This document shows positions 26,001 through 37,941 of a stretch of DNA of 64,000 bases, one piece after another. Below the pieces are notes generated by a model, which was given only the letters and a program-made list of their open reading frames with translations, was not told where the DNA came from and did not search any database. The stretch comes from Pterobdella sp. o SKG-2022 (lineage: Eukaryota; Annelida; Clitellata; Hirudinida; Piscicolidae): NCBI GenBank assembly GCA_964035795.1, contig OZ038321.1, forward strand, positions 19,037,209 through 19,101,208. Reading direction: 5' to 3'. Numbering within the stretch: position 1 is the stretch's first letter; each line of letters begins with the position of its first letter. A program made the translations under genes and the position numbers.

Positions 26001-28507
26001 AAGCATTGAATAATTTGGTAAGGAAGATATTTCAAAACCTAAAAAACTAAGTTTTACTTTAGAAAAAAAATCCAAATGTTCTTCAACAGTGAGTTTATCA
26101 AAGAGAATGTTGAATTGAGGACAAAGACCTAAACTTTTTCTTATCAGTTTCATGTCGTTTATAATGTTCAATGAATTTATTGTGGCTGAACCACTTGTTG
26201 GTGGGAAAAGCCCTAAAAAACGTAACAAAAATAAATATATATTATAAATAGCGAGATAAAAAAATTGATAGTTGAACCTGTAAGCATGGATATAGTGGTT
26301 GTTTTTCCAGCGCCATTATGACCTAATAACACTGTTATATCTCCTTCTTTGATGTCCATGTTCAAATCGTCCACTGATTTTACGTTGGATTTATCAAATA
26401 CCTTAAAAAAAGCATTTGATAAAGTTAAGCTAAAAAGTTATGGTAAAAGCCACAATTTACTTTCGTGAGGTTTCTGATTTTTATGCCAATACGAGCACCT
26501 TCAGAGAATTCTTGAAAAAAAGAACTTTTTTCTTTATAATCAACTTTTTCATCCCACATTAAACCCTCAGTTTCTTTGTTGCTTGAAGTTAATGGAGATG
26601 ATTTTTTCCAGTACTTTTTCTAGTATGATTTTAAAAATAATTGAAATATGACTTTCATTCAACAAAATTTTTTAAACCAAAATGAAAAATTTGTGTAAAG
26701 TTTATATGTAAAAAATATGGATAAAAACCGTGAAAATGAAATTCCACTTTTGAGGCACGCCATATTCACCAGGTCTGACAGCCTCAATGTACCAAGTGAG
26801 AATCCCAAAAACTATGAGATAAATGAATTGCATTATGAAAACATGAGCCATTGAGAAACTTTCTCCAAGATTCGGTCCAGAACCCAAGGTAGACCACTGA
26901 ACACCCACCCCTGTTGAAATTTTCAAATTTACCTTCATAATTTCATTCCAATAATTTTCTGAATCAATCTAACCGATTTCTTCAAATTTAGCAATGGTCC
27001 TACACCCCTGACACAAAGAAAGATTGATAATAAAACAGAGTAACATCTTTTCAACATTGCTCATCAAGACATAGGTGTAAAAGTAGTGAAAATGAGGGAA
27101 ATAAGTAAGCAAGAATACTAAAGTACTTGCTGAAGCAGCAGCAGTAGCTAAAAAAACATTTCGTTTCAAGATAGAATTTAAATATTCAAATATAAGAGAA
27201 CTTCTATAAAATGAGTAGTTACCTTTATTAAAAAGAGTACTCATGAAGCAACAGTAGACTATGATGTTGAGTGAGTAGAGAAACAAGAAGGCAAAAGTGA
27301 TTGTTGGGCAGGTGTATGTGATTATAGTAGACCCTCCAAACTTTGTATGGAAAACTACCGTCATAATTAAAGTTATAAAGAGCATGATGATGGAGTATTT
27401 GACAAACCAGGCCACCCAATTCACCCATGCCTTCAAACCCATCAACTTCATCACCTCCTTTGTTCATGAATTTTAAAATGCTAATCTGCATAAAAGTGAA
27501 ATTATTTTGAAAAATGAATAATACCTTAAGTTTTTTCTCTTTCTCATATGTGATTTCACTGCATATTGTAGGTACCAACACACAAAAACTCAACATCACA
27601 AAAAAAGGAAATTGAGTTTGAAGAATAAATATAAACTTGTCTGATAAGTAAGGAGGAAAAGGAAATTTTTGAAGAAAAGATCTGATGAGTGAAGAGTTTC
27701 CTCCAAGATTTTTAATAATGGCTGAATCTACTGCTTGTTGAATGGGAAGAAACCCTTCTTGAAAATATCCTGGAAGTTTTCACATAACTGATGAACAAAA
27801 AACTATAAATTTCAAGAATACTAATAATTTTGATCTACCAACCTGGTATATCTCCCCCTTTAGTTTTGTTTCCTTGTCGAGGACCATTAATTGTAGTCCG
27901 TGGCATGATTAAGTGTGTGAGCCAACCACTTCTGAAAGTGGGTTTCAAAGATGTATTCTTCCAACCTTCAAATTTTTCCCCCCTCAATCTGATTTTATAT
28001 TTTATATTCTGTGCCCAGTCATCTTTAATGAAAGAGCTTTCAAGAAAGACAACAGCTCCCAAAACTTCATTGAAACTTGTGAAATTTTTAACTAAATCAT
28101 CTTCACTGTTAAATCCATATTCTGTTTTAGAAAATTCATAAAATTCAGAGTCAATTATCATATGATGCATTCTCACCTTCTATAAAGTCTATATTCAATG
28201 ATGCTGAAACTGTTTCCATAATGCTTTCAACTTGGGAATTATTGGGGCTAAAAGCCAGAACCCATTTTGTAAAAGGTTTAGGTGGTTTGAGATGGAGGTA
28301 ATCAAATTTAGTTGTAATTTCAAAAGCAGGTTCAGTTGTTGGTTTTGAGACGAACTCACTAGAAAGAATTTTTCTGACAACTATAAGAAGTATGAAAAAC
28401 ACAAACGGTGTTACAACTTCAAATACAGTTAAAATTTTTTTTCTCTTTTGCAGTAACCAATTCTTTTTAAATAGAAGACAAAATTGATTGAAAGAATCGC
28501 TTGCCAT
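20050..28507 (-). CDS. ABCA-subfamily full transporter, gene C (19 exons, intact)
   Basis: Third and most 5' member of the array. Exons: 28507-28177, 28121-27843, 27769-27525, 27457-27223, 27147-26974, 26910-26729, 26619-26461, 26401-26278, 26212-26058, 25994-25839, 25735-25525, 25391-25142, 23689-23586, 23279-22412, 22342-22218, 22165-21920, 21818-21146, 21071-20901, 20482-20050. Phases agree and give 1,706 residues. NBD1: [40 protein letters not shown]2: [30 protein letters not shown]. The sixth exon ends the first TM half with [13 protein letters not shown], a classic ABCA sequence that A and B have lost. The ATG at 28507 heads MASDSFNQF, then the basic WLLQKRKK stretch before the first helix. 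The twelfth intron (25141-23690, about 1.45 kb) is unusually long and probably holds repeat debris. Likely an ATP-driven lipid transporter of internal or plasma membranes; substrate unknown. Confidence 0.9.
24330..24900. repeat. Possible decayed repeat inside intron 12 of ABCA gene C
   Basis: This part of the long intron is less AT-rich than its surroundings and has no open frame. Near 24596-24645 the sequence gctagctggtagagctgata, followed about 20 bases later by acaaatctgaac, weakly resembles a tRNA A box and B box. It may be an old tRNA-derived SINE, but the match is poor and no target-site duplication is obvious. Confidence 0.25.
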
Positions 28508-31280
28508 TTTCTGATTGACTATTTCATCAACATAATACCAATTTAAATAAAAAATTCACAAAAAGATGAACACATGAAATTGAAATATAAATCTTTCAAA
28601 TTTAAAAACATCAGCCAATTATGGATTTTAATTCGAAGTATAAAAAGGAATTCACACAAAACTGTAATTATAATTTAATATAAACATGAATAATTATAAA
28701 TTATAAAGTTTTACATCTAGCTTAATAATAGAAATATTTCTATTTTGAAACTTAAAATTTTTATAAACTATTTTACGCATAGTAAGATTAATTAAATCAT
28801 TATATTTTACGGTTAATCGTAATTGAACCAAACAGAAGATATTTTAGATTTTTTTATTTTTACAACATGCGTTTTTTTCATAGCATTTCATGTTTCTATT
28901 GGTTTGCTTTTTCGCCGAGGTAGAAGTGTATGAAATTAAGAGATGTATTTTTTTTATAGAAATAATTTAAAAAGTAAATGTTTATCGGAACTAATTTTAA
29001 AAGTTGAAAAACAAACTTTTCAGACACTTTTTTGATCAGAGTAACTAAAGATATCTATAATAACTAAAAGAATATTTTAACTAAGACTACTAAGCAACTA
29101 GGTAAGCCCAACAGTTATTTTTAAATATTCCTCACACGGTCACATCTTACAGGCAAGCTAACGGACTTGAAGTTCAGTAAACCTAGAGAAAATTACCTAC
29201 AACGTCCCTTACTCACTTAACCCCGGCAATTGTGGCCAACAAAATTTTTTTGTATGTATTGAAAATCAAATAAATAACTTTTTTTTTGCTTGATTTCCAA
29301 TTTCAACAAATAGTTTAATTTTTGATAGAAAAATTTTTGAGAAAAACATTTAATAAAAGCACGACAAAACCCAAATAGATTCAAATGTTTTCATGCAATA
29401 GAAAATTGTTATTTTTTTTCATTATATGAATATTTTTATTAACTTCAAGTTTCTATGTTTTATGAATTTTATTGCCAATTGAAAAGTATAAACAAAAATA
29501 TGTATTCAATCGTCAAATTTAAAAATAAACAAAAATTTTTGAATTGTTTGTAATAATCACAAATAAAAGATTTCTTCTAATTTTCTTGGACTTGCGAGGG
29601 TACCTAGCACACTTATATTAAAATATGCTTTTAGATTACATCACATCTATATTACATAACTATTGAAATCAAATTTGGAATAGTTTTTGTATTAAAAAAA
29701 TCAAATATTAAAATAGATCACGCTGGGAAAGAATGGAAGTTGTAAGTTACAAAATTTCTTAAGTTTTACTGTGAATTGAAACGGAACTCATTCTATGAAG
29801 TTATCTACTATTAGAATCAGCTTCACAACACTTTATGACTCAATCACTTGTATGTATTTATTCAATGAAAACACTTTTAGGAGTTTATTTTGCTCCAAGA
29901 AGCCTATCGTACTTCCCCTTGATAAGGTAAGTTCACCTTACGAATAGCTTCGTGGATTAAAATAAACTTCTCAGTGTTTTTTTTTGAATAATTATGTTTG
30001 GCTGAAAAAATAAAAGTTGTATTTATATGCTTTCTTTTTTTTCAAAACAATAATGTACAACCCTTATCATAAGGATATTTAACCCAGGTGGTTCTAAAAC
30101 CACTACTCGGTGAAATATTTTCGCTGAAAATTTTATACTTTTGTTTATTTCAACATAATTGGCTAATTATACTTAACGCATTGTTTCATGTCATACTGGA
30201 AAATTTTTGAAGTTTCTAAATAATTTCCCTTTTGCACCAATAACCTGCGAAGAGCGGTTTCAAGCAAATGATTTATACATTCGCGAACGCAAAACAAGAA
30301 AAAAGGGAGTTAAGATACTTTTAAAAAAGTTAAGTTAAACTAAAATGATTTGAAATAGTTCAAACAGTTGATTTGAATTGATTAAAAATAAGTTTAATTG
30401 AGAAGGTTAAATAAATTCTGAGCAAGTTTGGTTAAGGAAAGTCAAGTTGAAAAAAATTTAGTTAAGTTGAATGAAAATTATCTGAATTGAATAGTTCAGT
30501 TAAATTTTTCAATTATTAAAAATTTAATTCTTTAACTTAAACCTCAGTCCATGTACACGAGCGTAATTTTAAAAAAACCTGGATGCATAAATAAGTGATC
30601 CATCAAAAAATAAACCATTTTCACGAGCATTTGAATACACTAAATCCTTATAAAACTGAAAAAAAAATTTTAGTCAAATGAACACTTTAAAAAATTATTT
30701 TGCATTATTTTATTTTTTCAAGAATATTTTTAATAACTAAAAAACTTATTCATTTAAAACATGTGTTCTGATTTAATGACCTATAGAAATCCTTTCAGCA
30801 TGTGGTTTAATGTATACAGTTGGTGCCAAAAATATTAAACAACAGGTTAGTTTTGTTGTCTACAGGCCCAAAATCTGTTTAGCTAATAAAAAGACAGTAG
30901 TAAATAAAAGTATAATTAATATAAAAATATTAAAAAAAAGAAAATAAAATAAGTAATATAAAGGTCTCAGATAGTTAAATGATCTTCATTCGTTGAAAAG
31001 CAAGCAGTCATATGATAGACACAAGACTTTTCAAACTCCAATATTTATGATTAAATAAATCGTATAAATGTTAATTGTTTTTTAAAATAACTTCACAAAA
31101 AGAAACAGTATTTTGATACTTTTTTTATTCAACTAAAAGTTTCGAAAAATTCAACTTTGTCATAATTCATTAGTCTAAATTTAATAGTATAAATGTTATA
31201 TTCTAGATGATTCAAGCATACAACAACATAGAGGATAATTAACAAAACAGCGCAAAGTTGTTCTGAAACAAGTAGACTTG
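28508..31280. other. Intergenic region upstream of ABCA gene C
   Basis: About 2.8 kb of very AT-rich sequence without long open frames. It should contain the promoter of gene C on its left and the 3' end of the PAN-like gene on its right. I see no gene or clear repeat in it. Confidence 0.5.
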
Positions 31281-33193
31281 TTAAACAATCCACACACACG
31301 TAAACCGCTCGGCATCATATATGTGACCTGAATCACACTTGTAATCCTTGCAGTCTGGCTCACATCTGAGATACTCAGCAGGATTCTTTTTGGGGTAAAA
31401 GCTGTGGAAGAACTTAGTCATGAAAAAAAGGAAAAATGATGAAAAAACTTTTGTATAAATGTTTCAAAAAAATCTTTTTTCAAAGCAATTGGTATTGTGT
31501 TAAAAATATTTTCCAAAAGTAATGAGCTTTCGGAACAAACGTTATTTTGTTGTATTCTTTGCATGGGTTGTTTTTGCCACAGTCATAAATGGCATCGTGT
31601 GGGAGCATGGTTGCAGGAACACTGGTGGTTGATGCTTCCACAAATTGACTTATCTGAATTGCATACGTTATCAAAATTTCTAATTTTTTGAGTAATAAAA
31701 TAGGGGTTTTCATTTTTTTAATTAAATTTTTGAGTTTGCTTTTCAACTTTTTTGAAATTGTTACAAAAAATGTATTTTTAAAAACTTGTTTTAGTATTTT
31801 GAAAAAATATTTTCGAAATTAGATTTTAAGATATTCAATAAAATAAATTATTTAAAAGTGAATGAGCTAAATTTTAAAAAAGTATTATTCACCAAATAAT
31901 GTGGGTTTCGGCAGCTTATGCTTTTCAGAGCGGAACTTTAACACAATTAAACCTGAAGCAACTTTTTATAATTTTTAAAAACTGGGTTTGCTCATTTTAA
32001 AAATTTGAGTTTCTTTAATAAATTTGCTAAAATTCAAATTTGAGAGTATTTTCTTGTTAATTGGAATATTTATCATAAACTAGTTTTTATTGAATTTTTT
32101 AAATTACGATTGTGGGTGCATCTAGCTCAGTGGGTAAAACATTAGACTAATTATATAAAGGTACCGAGTTCGATTCCGTGTGAGCCTACAACTAGCACCT
32201 ATTTCACTGTCTGTTTTCGCTACATTTGATTTGTAGCAAGCGCTTTGATCTATAAGGAGAAGCGCTTTGTGAATACCACATCATATTAAAATTATTTAGA
32301 AATATTTAGAAAGTAATTTCAAATTTTGGTGGGCAATTGCAAAAATTTGGTCTTTAATTGAGCGTCTCCATGAGGATATCCACTTCTGGAGGTTAGATAG
32401 TTCGAAATTATGGTACCTATTTCAGTATTATTTTGCTTTTCAGTATTTTTTTATAAAAATGTATAGAAAAAATATTTTAGTTATGGATTGTTTTATTTTG
32501 GTTTATTTGAAGCTTCATCAAAATCTATACTAAGAGGGAATCCCTGAAAATATGGTACAAAAATTTCTCAAGTAAATCTTACATTTTCAAGTGATCAATT
32601 TTGTACTTTTAAAATAAGTTTTCAAAAAGATTTTTGCTCATAAACATTTTTTAACTAAAAAAATAAGTGTAAAATTTGTGTCACTTGATCAAAATTCTAT
32701 GACGAAAAACTTTCAATAATTATGTTTTAGTCATGAATGTGGGTTGCTGTAAAGAAATTTCGTACCATCTTTGAAAGTTTTCTTTTCTAATTTTCTCTAT
32801 GAAATTTCTAATTTTAAAATGAGTTGATTGGTTTTTGTTCTAAAATAAAATATAATAACCCAATAGACATTGCATCCCAAGAAATGTCTGCTAGGGAAAG
32901 TTATATTCAAGAGTTGACAAAGGTTCGAATCGGCGAGATAATTAAACGCCGAACAATTTAGAGTGACTCGACACAAGAAAGCACATTCCAACTCACATCC
33001 TGTAACTTCAACAAAATTTTAATAAAGATTTTTGACAATCTAAAAGTTTGAATGAACCGGTTGATTGGTGCGTCACTGAAAAGAGATCTGCATGGCAGTC
33101 GGGAACCGAGGAATAAAATGGAACCTTTTCGAAGCAGACTTCTGTGTAGATGCCAATCACCACCGTTACAAGAAGTGAAAGAATTTTAAACAT
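31281..33193 (-). CDS. Secreted cysteine-rich protein with PAN/apple-like segment (4 exons)
   Basis: Exons 33193-33058, 32999-32860, 31653-31541 and 31401-31281, with phases that agree, give 169 residues. The N-terminus (MFKILSLLVTVVIGIYTEVC) is a clear signal peptide. The second exon has the spacing of a PAN/apple core (CELECAFLCRVTLNCSAFNY, then CQLLN), a fold used for protein or sugar binding outside the cell. The third exon is a Ser/Thr-rich linker leading to YDCGKNNPC. The last exon (CEPDCKDYKCDSGHIYDAER, then FTCVW) has cysteine spacing reminiscent of a chitin-binding type 2 module, but lacks enough features to call it. The 1.2-kb second intron carries a SINE. The protein is probably released from the cell; its partner is unknown. 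The PAN assignment rests on cysteine pattern only. Confidence 0.6.
32112..32290 (+). mobile_element. tRNA-derived SINE, copy 1
   Basis: The 5' part (about 32112-32188) resembles a tRNA, with A box tctagctcagtggg and B box gagttcgattcc. It continues directly into a tRNA-unrelated body (agcacctatttcactgtctg, then ttgtagcaagcgcttt) and a 3' end agcgctttgtgaatacca. The same body follows the tRNA head at 56532-56707, so this is a dispersed SINE and not a tRNA gene. It lies in the second intron of the PAN-like gene, antisense to it. Confidence 0.82.
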
Positions 33194-35581
33194 TTTAGAG
33201 GTTTTTCAAATATTTTTATTCAAAATGACAAGATTTTATAATTCCATCAAAGAAATTTTATGGAATCTTTTGATTCTTTCTTCACAATATATATTAAACA
33301 CAAATAACTACGTCAGGAACATATGGTATCTTATAAAAACTATATTAAAGATAGATAATTATATAACTAAAAGTGACAATGGCTCATATTTTTCAAGAAA
33401 AGCTATAGAAAAATTTTTGTAGATAATAAAAAGGATTGTTTATATATTTATCGAACGTTTCAAAATACTTCTTTGTTGAAGCAAAATTTATGTAGCTTTA
33501 GCACGCCATTATTGAATTCTGAAGCTTCGAAATGTGTTTCGAAACAAATTTTATTTCAATATGATCTACAAGCTATGCTGTATCTAAAAGTTCTACAATT
33601 CAAATTTTTTCAGTTTAATTCATTGTTTTTCTCCCGAATGATTTATGTTTTTAGATACTATTCATTATATAAACAATGCACTTAATTTTTGTCTTTAGTT
33701 TTTTCTAGAGTTCATATAGGCTCAGGTTTTGTTTCGCATTTAAAAAATTTAATAATCACTGTTTTTAGAAAAAATAATTACTACCATAAATTTTATATAG
33801 TAAATGAAAAGGAAGGAAGCTAGGATGTGTGTAGAGACGATCAAAGACACGGTTTTATTGGCATGTAGCTATAACAAAAGCGAGTTTTCAGAAATATCTC
33901 AAAATCTTACAACAATAAAATGCGCACGTTTATTATAACTAATTAATACAAAAGGAGATGTGAAGAGGTTCTCTCAGAGCATGTGATCAGTTATAAAAGA
34001 CTCACAAAAGGAAATAATTTTTTTTTGAGTTATGATAAGGTCATACTTAACGAAAATTTCAGTTAAATAAAATAAGTATCAAATAAATTGTCTCATTTTG
34101 TGAAGTTATTTAAAAAACAATTGACAAATTATCGATAAATAATGTCTATAACAAAATTCATATAAATGAAGCTTTCAACGTGTCAAATAGTATTGAACAT
34201 TTACTATATAACTTTGAAAAATTAATTGGAAAATCTTAAGAAAATATTTTACATTAAACAATATTCAACAAACTTATACAAGCTTTGCTTTGAAGATCTA
34301 AGCAACGCCTTTCAATATACAGCACTTTGAAGGGAGAAAATACACTACCCTGTCCTTTCGTGTTTTTTCTTCTCTTATTTTTCGTCTAATTCCGTTCATT
34401 CAAAAAAAAGCTGAACTATTATGTCTAACAACTACCTTTTGCAACTCATGTTTTTATAATTTTTTAAGAAATAAACAGAAACTACAATAAACCAGCAAAA
34501 ACGTAAAAAAGATTCAAAAAACATAAATAATTACTTATTATAAAAGACCTTTGGACACAAAAAATTTTCTTCTCTTCTTTTTCGTCTATTTCCGTTCATT
34601 CAAAAAAAGCAGAACTATTATGTCTCACAACTACCTTTTGCAACTCATGTTTCTATAATTTTTTAAGAAGGAAACAGAAACTACAATAAACCAGCAACAA
34701 CGTAAAAAAGATTCAAAAAACTTAAATAATTACTTATTATAAAAGATCTTTGGATACAAAAAATAGACAAAACGAGGCTACAATGGCCCTGCATTTACGT
34801 TAAAGTCTTATGCATGGGGTCCTCTCAAATGAAATAACATTTATAATCAAGAGCAAGTTTCAAAAAAATCGTTGATAATAATGATTGGAAAAGTTTGATT
34901 CTATATTTAAAACACAAACTCCACTCAGCTTAGGCTTTGATCTTGACTTACATATCCACGGACGTTTAATGATGAGGTTGAACTTAGTTAATAAAACTGT
35001 CTGATTTTGAAGATTATAATTTTCAAGAAACTTTGACTCGATTTTTCCCTAGACACAATAAAATGAATATATTTGATAACAATAGTAAATTTACAATACA
35101 AAGCTTTTCGTTAACAAAGTAAAATTTTTAAGTATACTTGAACACGTATATTATAATGAGTGTGAGAATCTCCTAAAGTATTTCAGAAAAATTTGCATAA
35201 TTAAACAGCGAGTTAAACAAAGCATGTATGATGTTTTCTTTATCAAACTTACATTATCAAATAGTTGAAAATTGTGATATTGTTTTATTTGGGGCATTTT
35301 TATTCATCAGTTTACCAAAAGTACAGCAGTTTCCATCGTTGATGTTAGCTAATATAGTTAAAAGTAGCATATTATATTCTTTAAAGATATTGAATGTACT
35401 TTTGAGTCCAAATATTTACAATAACAAAATAAATTAGCACCATTCTTAGTGTTTTATTAAGCATAAAACCTCATGAAAAATTTCACAAACACCAACGCAA
35501 AGGGTATTTAAAGAAGCTTAATTTATTTTGAATAGTTCGTTAATGACAATTTGTCTGGTTGTAAAAATTTTGAGAGCAGAG
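33194..35581. other. Divergent intergenic region between the PAN-like gene and the methyltransferase
   Basis: About 2.4 kb between the two start codons, expected to hold both promoters. It includes a 200-bp tandem duplication (34367-34766) and, near 35090-35145, a short stretch resembling 23422-23472. The open frames at 33150-33422, 33473-33685 and 35228-35437 are AT-rich and featureless. Confidence 0.5.
34367..34766. repeat. 200-bp tandem duplication, two units
   Basis: Unit 1 (about 34367-34566) and unit 2 (about 34567-34766) align over their full length at a 200-base offset. Landmarks such as ttcttctctt, ccgttcattcaaaaaaa, gcaactcatgttt and aaccagcaa recur in order, with roughly ten differences. 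It is non-coding and recent. Its position upstream of the methyltransferase makes a regulatory role possible but unsupported. Confidence 0.85.
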
Positions 35582-37941
35582 ATGAACAAACCCACCAAAA
35601 GCATTCAAGAAGCTTTCTACAATCTTTTTGAGGACACTCAGTACACTGAAAATTATCACACAAACTGGTTGAAATACCCCAAAGAGTTGTTTTCATTGAT
35701 CAATTCCAAAGTTGAAAAAAGCTTTGAAGCTCTAGATGAAGGAACAAAAAAAAGTAAATAATTATTTTAAATTGGATAAGGTTAACTGAATTTGAAGTAA
35801 TATTTAAAGTTTTTTTTTCAAAGTAAAACACATTTGTTTGTTTTCTAAAAAAGTGACAAAATTGAATCTGAAAAAAGAGAATATAAAGTTATATGAGAAT
35901 ATGAAATTAACTACAAACTAAATAATGAACGAAATTAACTAACGAAAATAATGTAAAAAAATTTATAATAAATAAATAAATGAAAAACTTTAAAACAACC
36001 ATTTAATTTCTCTGAGCTAATCTTTAGCCTTAGATATGCGTTTTCCAAACAAAATTAAAGCTGTTTTCCATTTAATTATTTCCATAAATATTTCAAAATA
36101 TTTAGTTGGTTGAAGCATTTTTAATATTTATATACCGAAACAGTCAGCTTAAATTAGTTTAAAATTTTATAAAAACCGTTCAACGAATAAAATATAGTTA
36201 GTCACCAATCCTCAATTTTGTGATATTTTTTATTTTAAATCAATTTTTTTGCACCAGCTTTTAACATCTAACTAAAAAAATAGAATATATCTTTTTAGAG
36301 ACATCTTAATGTACTTATAAGCAATCTCAACAGTCTTCAACGTCAATTTATGGGAAAAATTTAGTCGATTTATTGAGCAAAAATAGCTAAAATTTTCGGT
36401 AAGTAACTTTAGATTACATAATTACATAGACAATTATAAAATTGATGCGGTCTCAATAGTTATAATTATAATTTACCTGAACCTACAAAATTTATTTTCT
36501 ATAAATACCAATAATTTCAACAAACTTTTTATGCTAACGTATTATGGTAAGGCTATACTTACCGAAAATTTTAGCTATTTTGCTCAATAAATTTATTAAA
36601 TTTTTTCCATAAATTGACGTTGAAAATAAAATTTTAGAATACTAATGATAACATTATATAATCTTTTGACTATTGATTCTGATTATTTTCGTTTGTAGTT
36701 TCTTTATTGAAAGCAATTCAACTGCAGAGTATGGCAAGAGTGAGGGTGGAAAGTGGAAGCAGGCTTTGGACGTGGGTTGTGGACCTGGCAAAAGCAGCGC
36801 TCCTCTGCTTCAGTACTTCAAGTCAGTTCAGCACACTTCAAAAATTAAAATCAAAAATAATTTTGACATCTAAGATTAGTGTGATTTTTTAGAAAGGTTA
36901 TGGCCATTGACACAAGCCAATCTCAAATCAACTTGGCTATCGAGGTTTTTTGCTTATACCCATTTCAATATTGCATATTTACTCAAACATTTTTTAAGAA
37001 TTTTGGAGCAAATGAAAACTTGACCTTCTTGAGAGCTGATGCGGCGTGTGCAGCGCAACTGTTGCCTGAAAACAGCACTGACCTGGTGGCAGCAGGCATG
37101 GCTGTGCACTGGTTTGACCAAAGCAAGTTCTTTCAAGAAAGCTGGAAGGTTTGTACAAAGCTTAAAGACTTTAAAGTTTTTTACATCATTTTCGAATACT
37201 TGAAAGTCACAGTAGTGTAAAAATTCCAAGGTTTTAAGGCCTGGTGGTGTTTTTGTGGTTTATACGCCTGAATTTCACTATTTCGAAGACGAACTTTCCC
37301 AGCAATATTTCAACGAAGTGAGTTAGAAATATTTTTTAAATTAATGAAATAATTTTTCTTATAATTAACTTTGAATTTCAGTATATTGAAACAATAGATT
37401 TGAATGAGTTCAAACCCATGACCATTTCACTTCGCGAAAGATATGCCTCTTTTGAACCAGAGTTGAAATCTTTATTTCTATCTGTAGAGCGGTGCCTGAA
37501 ACCTTTTATAATTACTATTTTATATTATTCTAACTCGAAAATCAATCATTCATAAGAGACGAAAGTGTAGAGATAGATGCAGTTATTTCGATGAAGGCTT
37601 ATGCTTCTTACTTGAAAGCCTGGCCTCCTCATGCCTCATATGTTAAGCAATACAGCCATTTGCCTGACCCTGTAGACGTATACATTAAAAAGTAAAATAT
37701 TTCTTATTATGAAAATTTCGTAAGCTTATTAATTTTAAAATACCATACATTACTGCTGTTACACGTTTTACGCTACGTATCAAAAGCGTGGCTTGGTTTC
37801 AGTGAATTTAGTTGATCTTCTATTAATTTAAAAAAAATTTTTAATAATTTAATTCAATTTTCAAGATTGTCTACTGTACACATGCTAGGAACGATTCCAT
37901 TCAAAACAAACTTTGCCTGCCTCTTTTGCACCAAGGCCTGA
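35582..37941 (+). CDS. Class I SAM-dependent methyltransferase (8 exons)
   Basis: Exons 35582-35753, 36728-36821, 36893-36944, 36999-37148, 37231-37317, 37382-37491, 37557-37691 and 37866-37941 join in phase to 291 residues. Domain landmarks: an N-terminal Y..NY...WL.YP.EL pattern, motif I ALDVGCGPGKSS (SAM-binding glycine loop), VMAIDTSQSQI (acidic residue contacting the SAM ribose), LRADAA, the post-motif STDLVAAGMAVHWFD, and VLRPGGVFVVYTPEF. This arrangement, especially the HWFD motif, is that of small-molecule methyltransferases related to trans-aconitate methyltransferase. No targeting signal is seen, so it is probably cytosolic. The substrate is unknown. The ATG at 35582 is chosen because it starts the conserved region; in-frame ATG 35543 is an alternative. 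The last two exons are less conserved and their boundaries less sure. The first intron contains an inverted-repeat element. Confidence 0.85.
36336..36624. mobile_element. MITE-like element with 69-bp terminal inverted repeats
   Basis: Left arm 36336-36404 and right arm 36557-36624 are inverted copies differing at about four bases plus one 1-base gap. Each starts with ttcaacgtcaatttatgg at its outer end and finishes with aattttcggtaagt inside. About 150 bp of non-coding DNA lies between. No transposase is present and no clear target duplication was found. It sits in the first intron of the methyltransferase. Confidence 0.75.

Noticed and set aside
908..28507. CRISPR array or prokaryotic operon
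   Set aside because: Introns, animal protein families and SINEs exclude a prokaryotic source; no regularly spaced repeats are seen.
32112..32188. Apparent tRNA gene
   Set aside because: The A and B boxes are present but the acceptor stem pairs poorly, and the sequence runs on into a body shared with another copy. It is a SINE head.
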